The notes under the pieces are model-generated. The model was given only the letters and a program-made list of their open reading frames with translations, was not told where the DNA came from and searched no databases. A DNA stretch of 16,919 bases from Planctomycetaceae bacterium UBA969. Its GTDB lineage: Bacteria > Planctomycetota > Planctomycetia > Gemmatales > Gemmataceae. The position numbers were made by a program, and so were the translations under genes. The first letter of the stretch is position 1; every line of letters starts with the position of its first letter. Positions 1-6,014 of this stretch are shown piece after piece. The DNA is taken from the NCBI GenBank assembly GCA_002303765.1, contig DBCB01000130.1, positions 15,688 to 32,606 on the forward strand, in the 5' to 3' direction.

Positions 1-531
1 AGTTTCTTCACCACAAATGTAAGCTGCTGCACCTTTATGCATCACCGCTTCAAGACTAAAAGAAGAACCTTGAATATTTTTCCCTAGTAAACCTTTGTCA
101 TACGCCTGTTGCACGGCGCGTTCCATGGATCGATATGCATCACCATATTCATATCGCACATAGATAAAAGTTTTACTTGCTCCAACAGCATAACTCGTAA
201 GGATAATACCCTCGAGAACTTGGTGAGGATCTTTTTCCATTAAAACGCGATTGTTAAAAGTGCAAGGCTCACTTTCATCAGCATTAATGCAAAGATAAAT
301 TGGCCCAGGATGGTCTTTAGGAAGAAAAGTCCATTTGAGCCCTGTTGGAAAACCGGCACCACCTCTACCTCGCAAACCCGAAGCTTTCACTAAATCAATG
401 AGTTGAGTAGGAGCCATATCCTTAAGGACTTTTTTCAAACCAAGATAACCACCATCCGCAATGTATGAATCGATATAATCGCTATTATCTTTAGCAATTC
501 TTTTCAAAAGTACTGGCTAGTATTTTGCCAT
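1..531 (-). CDS. nuoF: NADH-quinone oxidoreductase subunit F (partial; in-frame TAG at codon 5)
   Basis: This is the N-terminal 177 codons of the 51-kDa complex I subunit, which binds NADH, FMN and an Fe-S cluster at the cytoplasmic tip of the peripheral arm; the rest lies beyond the left edge. Seen in sequence: the nucleotide/FMN-binding RGRGGAGF (residues 54-61), NADESEP (83-89) and YICGEE near the edge. An ATG at 529-531 sits 8 bases after an AAAGGGG ribosome site, and the frame from it is in register with the domain, but codon 5 is TAG (517-519). If this is a real stop, translation may begin at the TTG of codon 9 (505-507), since nuoC also uses TTG; little of value would be lost. Odd features: Cys replaces the usual Gly in ESEPGTF (codon 90) and Ala replaces the second Gly in the HRGAGAY segment (codon 169). 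It is the last visible gene of nuoA-F, 27 bases after nuoE. Family assignment is certain; integrity is not. Confidence 0.9.
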
Positions 532-558
532 ACAAAAAACCCCTTTAGCTTAGAATAA

Positions 559-1044
559 TTACAATCTAAAGCTTTTTCGAATATCATCAATTAATCTGTC
601 GGCATCTGAAACATTGTGACAATGTACATCGTTAATTAAAACACAAGGAGCGCCTTCACAAGCTCCAATGCATTCCGCTTCTTCAAGTGTAAACATGCCA
701 TCTTTGGTTGTTTGCCCCGGTGCAACACCCAATTTATTAATCAATTTATTGAGCAAATCATCAGCCCCACGGAGATCGCAAGCAAGGCTGCGGCAGACCC
801 AAAGCCTGCATTTACCCAAAGGGTTTAATTCAGTTTTAAAGAAACCATAAAAACTCATGGTGTCATGAATTTCTGCTGGGCTAAGTTCAAGGAGAGCAGC
901 AATTTCAACAATCGCTTGCTGAGAAACACAGCGCTCTTGATCCTGAACAAGATGCAAAGCAGGAAGAGTTACAGCTTGCTTTGCAGGATAAAGAAGTATC
1001 AAACTTTTTATTTTCTCAACAATTTCAGGCTTAAGTGAGCTCAT
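559..1044 (-). CDS. nuoE: NADH-quinone oxidoreductase subunit E (24-kDa, 2Fe-2S)
   Basis: NuoE is the 24-kDa subunit of complex I; it sits beside NuoF in the NADH-oxidising module and carries the off-pathway 2Fe-2S cluster N1a. The thioredoxin-like ferredoxin fold is recognisable, and the four cluster ligands are present as C84-x4-C89 (CRSLAC) and C125-x3-C129 (CIGAC). The N-terminal helical region (about residues 1-70) contains the typical FYGFF segment before the ferredoxin part. At 161 residues it is of normal family length. The ATG at 1042-1044 overlaps the nuoD stop as ATGA, so translation is probably coupled to nuoD; a GGAG lies 8 bases upstream. Stop is TAA. Nothing suggests decay, in contrast with the following nuoF. 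Confidence 0.96.
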   Translation of the reverse strand: MSSLKPEIVEKIKSLILLYPAKQAVTLPALHLVQDQERCVSQQAIVEIAALLELSPAEIHDTMSFYGFFKTELNPLGKCRLWVCRSLACDLRGADDLLNKLINKLGVAPGQTTKDGMFTLEEAECIGACEGAPCVLINDVHCHNVSDADRLIDDIRKSFRL

Positions 1045-2264
1045 CGGTCCAACTCCGCTGCAATGATATTGATACTGCCTAAAACTGCTGGAATATCACT
1101 AATTTGATGACCAACAATCAAATGCGGAAACAAAGAAAAATGAATAAAAGATGGCGGCCTTGTTCTTGCTCGGTAAGCAACCCCAGACCCATCGGAAACA
1201 ATATAAAATCCCAACTCACCATTCGGGGATTCTGTGGCAGCATAGATCTCTTCTTTGGGAGTTTCCAATTGTCGATTAGTCATATGAAGTTCAAAATGTT
1301 GAATCAAACCTTCAATACTTCGATAAACCGACATTTGGTTGGGAACCACGAATTTCGAATTTACATCAATGTTAATTGGGCCTGAAGGAATGTTCTCGAT
1401 GGCTTGGGTTATGATTTTAATACTCTGAACCATCTCTTCCATTCGGACGAGAAAGCGAGCATAGCAATCACCCTCAGTGGAACAAACAACTTTAAAATCA
1501 AAATCTTTATAAGCAAGATAAGGCTGATCTTTTCGTAGATCACGGGTAACGCCACTTGCTCTGGCGATTGGGCCTGTAGCACTACGATTAATCGCTTCTT
1601 CTTTAGTGAGAACACCAACGCCCCTAGTTCGGTCAACAAAGATTCGATTTCTTTGAAGAAGCTTCATTAAGTCAGCATAGGCTGCATAAAACAATTTAAT
1701 AAAAGCTCTAACTTTTGTAATCCAAACATCATCCACGTCACAAAGTAAACCACCAACTCTGGTGTAACTAGGGTGAAACCTCTGCCCACTCGCAACTTCA
1801 GAGATATCATTGATTTTTTCGCGCAAATTGAATGCGTACAAGAAAGCAGTGAAGGCACCAAGATCTAAAGCTGCTGCCCCACAGCATACAAGGTGATCAT
1901 GAATCCTCATTAATTCAGCAAAAATCGTGCGAATGTACTTGCAGCGAGGAGTCAGGTCTATGTCCAATAATTTTTCTACTGCATGATGCCAAGATATTTC
2001 ATTGGATACCGGGGAAATATAATTCATTCGATCAACTATGGTTACATATTGATTAAAATCAAGATGCTCACCAAGCTTTTCAAAACCGCTGTGTAAAAAA
2101 CCTATATCAGGAATTGCATGAACTACTACTTCGCCATCAAGAGTAAGAATTAAACGCAAAGTAGTGTGGGTAGCAGGATGCTGCGGACCGAAATTGAGTG
2201 TCCAGAGAAACTCTCTTTCAGGCGAACTTGTATCAGGTATGGCATCAGCCAAATTTAAAGGCAT
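1041..2264 (-). CDS. nuoD: NADH-quinone oxidoreductase subunit D (49-kDa)
   Basis: NuoD is the 49-kDa, NiFe-hydrogenase-derived subunit of complex I that forms the quinone-binding pocket together with NuoB. The N-terminus has the signature NFGPQHPATHTTLRL (about residues 24-38), followed by IGFLHSGFEKLGEH and the DRMNYISP segment; the C-terminus has ESPNGELGFYIVSDG and ends in ELDR in the position of the family's usual DIDR. At 407 residues it is a normal length for the stand-alone (not NuoC-fused) form. The ATG at 2262-2264 follows GGAGTAGGATTAA, a good ribosome site. It starts 17 bases after nuoC and its TGA stop overlaps the nuoE start. No truncation or missing motif was noticed. Confidence 0.97.
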   Translation of the reverse strand: MPLNLADAIPDTSSPEREFLWTLNFGPQHPATHTTLRLILTLDGEVVVHAIPDIGFLHSGFEKLGEHLDFNQYVTIVDRMNYISPVSNEISWHHAVEKLLDIDLTPRCKYIRTIFAELMRIHDHLVCCGAAALDLGAFTAFLYAFNLREKINDISEVASGQRFHPSYTRVGGLLCDVDDVWITKVRAFIKLFYAAYADLMKLLQRNRIFVDRTRGVGVLTKEEAINRSATGPIARASGVTRDLRKDQPYLAYKDFDFKVVCSTEGDCYARFLVRMEEMVQSIKIITQAIENIPSGPINIDVNSKFVVPNQMSVYRSIEGLIQHFELHMTNRQLETPKEEIYAATESPNGELGFYIVSDGSGVAYRARTRPPSFIHFSLFPHLIVGHQISDIPAVLGSINIIAAELDR

Positions 2265-2281
2265 TTAATCCTACTCCAATA

Positions 2282-2785
2282 TCACGATTCAGAACGAATA
2301 ACGGACTGAAAGTTATGCCTTTCACCCATCCCACGCAAAGGGTAATCTTTACGCAGAGGAAAAGCTACAAATTCATCAGGCAACAAAATCCTTCGAAGAT
2401 CGGGATGCCCTTCAAATTCAATCCCATACATATCGTAAACTTCACGCTCCATCCAATCTGCACCCTTCCACAAATCATAAACCGAAGAAAGCCTAGGATC
2501 GGGGTCATCAAGGTGGCTTTTAACAATCAATCTTTCGCCATTTTCAACATTTAAAAGAGCATACCAAACCCCATAACGATGGGTTGCGCCTTGCAAATGA
2601 AGATAATCAGCTGCAGACAAATCGATGAGCATATCAAAACAAAAAGTTGTTTTAAGGTAACTTAAAATTTCAAAAAGATCAGAAGACGGAACAAGAACCC
2701 TATCATTGTCCCTGAAGGACGAAAACTCTAGGTTCAAATTTTGAAACTTAGCATTCAATTTTTCTTTGATATCAGCAAAACTCAA
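2282..2785 (-). CDS. nuoC: NADH-quinone oxidoreductase subunit C (30-kDa)
   Basis: NuoC is the 30-kDa subunit of the hydrophilic arm of complex I and packs against NuoD and NuoB. The family signature is clear in residues about 95-155: a WMEREVYDMYGIEFEGHP segment followed by LRRILLPDEF and FPLRKDYPLRG. Length (167 residues) fits the unfused bacterial form. The start is TTG at 2783-2785; no ATG is available in frame, and an AAAGGGG ribosome site lies 5 bases upstream, the same motif used before nuoF. It begins 21 bases after the nuoB stop and ends with TGA 17 bases before nuoD. The rare start codon may lower its translation relative to neighbours, which is inference. Confidence 0.95.
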   Translation of the reverse strand: MSFADIKEKLNAKFQNLNLEFSSFRDNDRVLVPSSDLFEILSYLKTTFCFDMLIDLSAADYLHLQGATHRYGVWYALLNVENGERLIVKSHLDDPDPRLSSVYDLWKGADWMEREVYDMYGIEFEGHPDLRRILLPDEFVAFPLRKDYPLRGMGERHNFQSVIRSES

Positions 2786-2806
2786 AGTAAACCCCTTTAA
2801 ATCAAG

Positions 2807-3394
2807 CTAAATTGTTCTAGTAGAACTTCTGAAATTTGCAGGAGCTTGTACGCTTTGATCAGGTGATAAAAATTTACTGAGCGGCCTTGGCCCTTCGTAA
2901 ACATTCCTCTTACCGAACTCTGTCCCAAAAATAGTTCCAGTATTTGCGATTTTTTCCTGCAGATCGATGATCCCTTGCAACAACTGTTCAGGCCTAGGCG
3001 GGCAACCAGGCACATAAATATCAACAGGAATAAATCGATCGATCCCTTGAACCACAGCGTAAGTGTCAAAAACCCCACCACTGGATGCACATGCGCCCAT
3101 AGATATGCACCATTTTGGTTCTGGCATTTGTTGCCAAATTCGCTGCATAACAGGAACCATTTTCATCACAACTCTGCCCGCAACGATCATTAAATCGCAT
3201 TGTCGAGGAGAAAAGCGAAAGGCTTCTGCACCAAATCGAGAGATATCATGTTTGCTGGCACCAGTTGCCATTAACTCAATGCCGCAACATGCAGTAGCAA
3301 AAGGCATGGGAAATAAGCTGTATTTTCTGCACCAGCTAGCAAGATAATCTAATTTAGTAACAACAAAATTATCTTTCAAAAATTCTAGCGCCAT
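2807..3394 (-). CDS. nuoB: NADH-quinone oxidoreductase subunit B (PSST, cluster N2)
   Basis: NuoB (PSST) carries the terminal 4Fe-4S cluster N2 that passes electrons to quinone. All four expected ligands are present: the adjacent pair C36-C37 (FATACCGIE), C102 (SMGACASSGG) and C131 (YVPGCPPRP), with spacing that matches the Thermus Nqo6 ligands as I remember them. I chose the ATG at 3392-3394 (195 residues) rather than the in-frame TTG 21 bases upstream, because a strong AGGAGT lies exactly 6 bases before this ATG and the product then begins MALEFLKDNF. The gene overlaps the end of nuoA by 10 bases, suggesting translational coupling. Stop is TAG. The C-terminal 40 residues are the variable part of the family. 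Confidence 0.96.
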   Translation of the reverse strand: MALEFLKDNFVVTKLDYLASWCRKYSLFPMPFATACCGIELMATGASKHDISRFGAEAFRFSPRQCDLMIVAGRVVMKMVPVMQRIWQQMPEPKWCISMGACASSGGVFDTYAVVQGIDRFIPVDIYVPGCPPRPEQLLQGIIDLQEKIANTGTIFGTEFGKRNVYEGPRPLSKFLSPDQSVQAPANFRSSTRTI

Positions 3395-3777
3395 TGAAAG
3401 ACTCCTGCTTTCCAAGCATAAATATAGCCAATAAAAAGAACAAACACGAATAAAAGTACTTCAACAAAAGCAGGCCCAAGAAAAACTGAGGGCAAAGTAG
3501 CCATCCCTGGGGCATAAGCCGAAACAGCCCATGGGTATAAAAATAAAAGTTCAACGTCAAACACAAGAAAAAGAATGGCGATGAGGTAAAATTTAACATC
3601 AAACTGTTTTTTTGCATCACCAAAAGGGTCCATGCCCGATTCATAAGGCATGTTTTTGACTGAAGTCTTTTTATTTGGGCTCAATATGTGAGAAACGGTA
3701 AGTGCAGAAATTGCAAACCCGAATACAAATACTGCATAAATAAAAATCGGATAATATGTTGAAAGATCAAAATCCAT
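3385..3777 (-). CDS. nuoA: NADH-quinone oxidoreductase subunit A (membrane)
   Basis: NuoA (ND3) is a small inner-membrane subunit of complex I at the junction between the membrane arm and the quinone site. Three hydrophobic segments are visible at about residues 8-30, 62-83 and 95-120. The conserved loop YESGMDPFGDA (about 45-55) and the following FDVKFYLIAILFLVFDVEL segment, with its acidic residues inside the second helix, are diagnostic. Length 130 residues is normal. ATG at 3775-3777 follows an AAGG-type ribosome site. It is the first gene of the operon; a candidate promoter with a perfect TATAAT is about 55 bases upstream. The TAG stop lies inside the start region of nuoB. Confidence 0.96.
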   Translation of the reverse strand: MDFDLSTYYPIFIYAVFVFGFAISALTVSHILSPNKKTSVKNMPYESGMDPFGDAKKQFDVKFYLIAILFLVFDVELLFLYPWAVSAYAPGMATLPSVFLGPAFVEVLLFVFVLFIGYIYAWKAGVFQWR

Positions 3778-3831
3778 GACCTAGAAACCTTTTTATTAGT
3801 CTAAAAACACCATGCTCCATCATTAAAAATC

Positions 3832-3859
3832 ATTATAGTTAACCATATGATTTAAACAA
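3832..3859 (-). promoter_or_regulatory. Candidate promoter for the nuo operon
   Basis: On the minus strand a perfect -10 hexamer TATAAT (3832-3837) is preceded by TTGTTT (3854-3859) with 16-base spacing. Transcription would begin near 3825, leaving a leader of about 48 bases before the nuoA ATG. A 7-base direct repeat, ATCATTA read on the plus strand at 3819-3825 and 3829-3835, overlaps the -10 and start site with a 10-base period, a possible regulator site. This is by eye only; the -35 matches only half of the consensus. Confidence 0.45.
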
Positions 3860-3919
3860 AGAAACATCGATAAAAATTGAACTAAGTATTTAATAACAAA
3901 TTACAAAGTAAAAATCATT

Positions 3920-4849
3920 CTATTTTTTATTTCCGCGGGGATGAAATTTGGAATGAATTAATTTAAGCCTATTTCTGTCAACATGTGTATAAAGTTGAGT
4001 TGTCCTAATATTCGAATGCCCCAACATATCCTGAACAGCTCGAAGGTCAGCCCCGCCAGACAAAAGATGTGTAGCAAAACTATGCCTAAGAGTATGGGGG
4101 CTAATTTTTCCGTTTAAGCCTGATTTTAAAGCATATTTTTTAACTTGCTTCCAAATAATAATCCGGTTTAGCGGTTTACCAGCTTTGCTCACAAAAACCA
4201 TACTTGTGCTTGCTTGAATCTTCACAAGCAATGGTCTTAAATTTTGAAGATAATTCCTAATTGCCAAAATCGCTTGTTTTCCCAGGGGAACAATTCGTTG
4301 TTTTCGACCTTTTCCCGTGCATGTAATAAAACTGGAATCAAGGTGAAGATCTTTAAGTTCCATATTTACGACTTCAGAAACCCTGCAACCGGTTGCATAA
4401 AGGCATTCCAAAATAGCACGATCTCTCAAAAAATAACGGTCTTCCAAACTGGGAGCTTCTAATAATGTTGTTACTGACTCGGGGCTTAAAACGAAGGGTA
4501 TTCTTGTCCAAAGCGCAGGAGCTTCTAGCAATTCAACAGATTGATTTGTACTTTTCTCTTCCATTCGAAGAAAACGGAAGAAGTTTTTTAATGAAATTAA
4601 ATGCCTAGCTATACTTGAATGGGCTAAAGCCTTTTCTTTCAAATACTCAACAAAATTTAAAAGATCATCCAAAGACGGATTCATGCACTTGGTTATTTTG
4701 CGCTCCAACGACCACTCAAAGTATTTTTTAAGGTCTCGCAAATAACTGACATAAGTGTTTTTTGATACCGAACGCTCAGTTTTTAAAAAAGAACCAAATA
4801 AAGTTATTTGGGCGTTAAGATCAGCAATTGTTTCTTTAAAACTAGCCAT
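3920..4849 (-). CDS. Tyrosine recombinase, XerC/XerD type
   Basis: This protein is a phage-integrase-family site-specific recombinase of the XerC/XerD size class (309 residues), the kind that resolves chromosome dimers at dif. The N-terminal SAM-like DNA-binding domain spans about residues 10-98 and the catalytic domain about 110-300. All catalytic residues are visible: R156 (TGCRVSE), K180 (GKGRKQR), H252 and R255 (HTLRHSFATHLL), H278 (LGHSNIRTT) and the nucleophile Y287 (LYTHV). I start it at the second ATG (4847-4849) because AGGA lies 5 bases before it; the ATG two codons earlier has no room for a ribosome site. It is transcribed towards nuo but nuoA has its own candidate promoter. XerC and XerD cannot be told apart here; a role in integrating a mobile element is possible, but no element is visible nearby. 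Confidence 0.9.
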   Translation of the reverse strand: MASFKETIADLNAQITLFGSFLKTERSVSKNTYVSYLRDLKKYFEWSLERKITKCMNPSLDDLLNFVEYLKEKALAHSSIARHLISLKNFFRFLRMEEKSTNQSVELLEAPALWTRIPFVLSPESVTTLLEAPSLEDRYFLRDRAILECLYATGCRVSEVVNMELKDLHLDSSFITCTGKGRKQRIVPLGKQAILAIRNYLQNLRPLLVKIQASTSMVFVSKAGKPLNRIIIWKQVKKYALKSGLNGKISPHTLRHSFATHLLSGGADLRAVQDMLGHSNIRTTQLYTHVDRNRLKLIHSKFHPRGNKK

Positions 4850-4861
4850 ATGCATCCTATT

Positions 4862-4923
4862 GCTAATGTTAGAGTTAAGAAGAATAGCTATTAAAAATAC
4901 CCGTCCTTCTTAACCGCTAATGT
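4862..4923. repeat. Composite repeat upstream of the recombinase gene
   Basis: A 9-base perfect inverted repeat (GTTAAGAAG at 4874-4882 and CTTCTTAAC at 4906-4914) is enclosed by a perfect 8-base direct repeat GCTAATGT (4862-4869 and 4916-4923). Inside, directly after the left arm, is the 10-base palindrome AATAGCTATT (4883-4892). The array lies 13-74 bases upstream of the recombinase start, so in its mRNA it could fold as a hairpin; as DNA it could be a protein-binding or recombination site. Function unknown. Confidence 0.5.
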
Positions 4924-4938
4924 AAACTTAAATCAAAA

Positions 4939-4957
4939 TAAGGTCTCAAGAACCTTA
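4939..4957. repeat. Short inverted repeat in the divergent intergenic region
   Basis: TAAGGT (4939-4944) and ACCTTA (4952-4957) form a 6-base stem with a 7-base loop, between the composite repeat in front of the recombinase gene and the lipoprotein gene. There is no T-run after it on either strand, so it does not look like an intrinsic terminator; an operator is possible. Confidence 0.3.
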
Positions 4958-5031
4958 GAATCCAAATTGGTTTGGTTTTATCGCAGTAAACACCGTTAAA
5001 ACTCGCACAACCGTAATTCCTTTGAAAGTAT

Positions 5032-5046
5032 TTGCCTTAATGGCAA
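5032..5046. repeat. Short inverted repeat upstream of the lipoprotein gene
   Basis: TTGCC (5032-5036) and GGCAA (5042-5046) are complementary arms around TTAAT, about 65 bases before the lipoprotein start codon. AGTATTT occurs on both sides of its centre (5027-5033 and 5046-5052). A possible operator; no convincing plus-strand promoter could be placed next to it. Confidence 0.25.
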
Positions 5047-5112
5047 GTATTTCAAAAAAGAAAACTATTGTTTTTTGGTTTAATGGTAGTTCCAAGACAA
5101 ACGGAGCTATTT

Positions 5113-6012
5113 ATGAAATATTATGTGATCACGATAACCGGATGCTTACTTCTAACGGTTGGCTGTAATCAACAATCTCAACGCCCAAGTTCGGGAAGCT
5201 TCAAGCTATTCGGAACCTTGCGCAGCCCCAAGAACCTTAACGATAGTCCCCCAACCGCACTACCGATATCTACTCCAGCGCCAACAGGAATAGGCCCTGC
5301 GCCTTCGGATCCATTACCACAATACTATCCCAACCCTAGTGCGCCCATTCCTAACCCATCGCCAGCTTTAAATCCGGTACCAAATGGGACTATTTCGCAA
5401 AAAGTGAAAACACCTCAGTATTCAAGTTCGATTAAACTTCTTCCTCCAGAATCAGCAGCAGGGCATGCAACCTTAAAGCCAACTGAAGAAAAGCCAACTG
5501 AATCAAAAGAGCCGCCCATTTCAAAAACTGAAACGGATCCTAAAAACCTAATCGGGAAAATCCAGCCTTTAGATATTCCTGGCTATTCATTAATGAGTAA
5601 CTCAATTGCAGTAGGATTATTACCCTATCCGGACGGCATAGATTGGCTAGTTAAAGAAAAATTTAAATCCGCATTATTCATCCACTCTTCAACACAAGAA
5701 ACAAAAGCAATCACGTCTTTATTTGAAAAACGAGGAATGAAATTAAATTTATTATTAGTGGAAGAATCAAATATAAGTGCAGAAAGATTTAACATTGAAA
5801 TTTCAAAACTACAGAATTCATCGCTACAGCCGATTTATGTTTTTGATCTCGATGGTTCAATTGCGGCATCATTTTGGTATGTATACCTTCAAAAAACCAC
5901 ATTAAAATCTGAAGATGAAACCATGAACCAAATTACAAAGCTAGGTATGAACCCAAACAAAACGGAACAAAGTAAGGGAATATTTAAAGCCGCTAAAAAA
6001 CTAGTGTGGTAA
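5113..6012 (+). CDS. Proline-rich lipoprotein with a phosphatase-like domain lacking the active site
   Basis: The 299-residue product starts with a lipoprotein signal (MKYYVITITGCLLLTVGC) whose modified cysteine would be C18. I chose the ATG at 5113-5115 because GGAG lies 6 bases before it and it gives this signal at the exact N-terminus; an ATG 45 bases upstream does not. Residues about 40-145 are a low-complexity Pro/Ser/Thr/Asn linker with repeated PNPS/PNP units. Residues about 150-275 look like the compact dual-specificity phosphatase-like fold: GLLPYPDGIDWLVKEKFKSA, then a strand, then PIYVFDLDGSIAASFW. That last segment aligns with the PTP signature HCxxGxxR but reads FDLDGSIA, so His, catalytic Cys (D245) and Arg (A251) are missing. 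It is therefore probably a non-catalytic, perhaps binding, domain exposed in the periplasm or outer membrane. The fold assignment is inference from pattern; the lipoprotein call is strong. It is followed 2 bases later by the PLP enzyme gene. Confidence 0.75.
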   Translation: MKYYVITITGCLLLTVGCNQQSQRPSSGSFKLFGTLRSPKNLNDSPPTALPISTPAPTGIGPAPSDPLPQYYPNPSAPIPNPSPALNPVPNGTISQKVKTPQYSSSIKLLPPESAAGHATLKPTEEKPTESKEPPISKTETDPKNLIGKIQPLDIPGYSLMSNSIAVGLLPYPDGIDWLVKEKFKSALFIHSSTQETKAITSLFEKRGMKLNLLLVEESNISAERFNIEISKLQNSSLQPIYVFDLDGSIAASFWYVYLQKTTLKSEDETMNQITKLGMNPNKTEQSKGIFKAAKKLVW

Positions 6013-6014
6013 CA

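Noticed and set aside
2975..3347. Plus-strand open frames across nuoB
   Set aside because: They are antisense to a strongly conserved gene with all cluster ligands and have no ribosome site or recognisable domain.
3920..4849. Recombinase gene as the mark of an integrated mobile element or integron
   Set aside because: The protein is of chromosomal XerC/XerD size, no attC-like or tRNA attachment site is visible, and both flanks are core genes (nuo on one side, metabolic genes on the other).
4874..4914. Intrinsic terminator from the 9-base inverted repeat upstream of the recombinase gene
   Set aside because: The arms are separated by 23 bases and no T-run follows on either strand; no gene ends there.
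5068..5112. Upstream ATG for the lipoprotein gene
   Set aside because: It would bury the signal peptide 15 residues inside the protein and lacks a ribosome site, whereas the ATG at 5113 has GGAG 6 bases before it.
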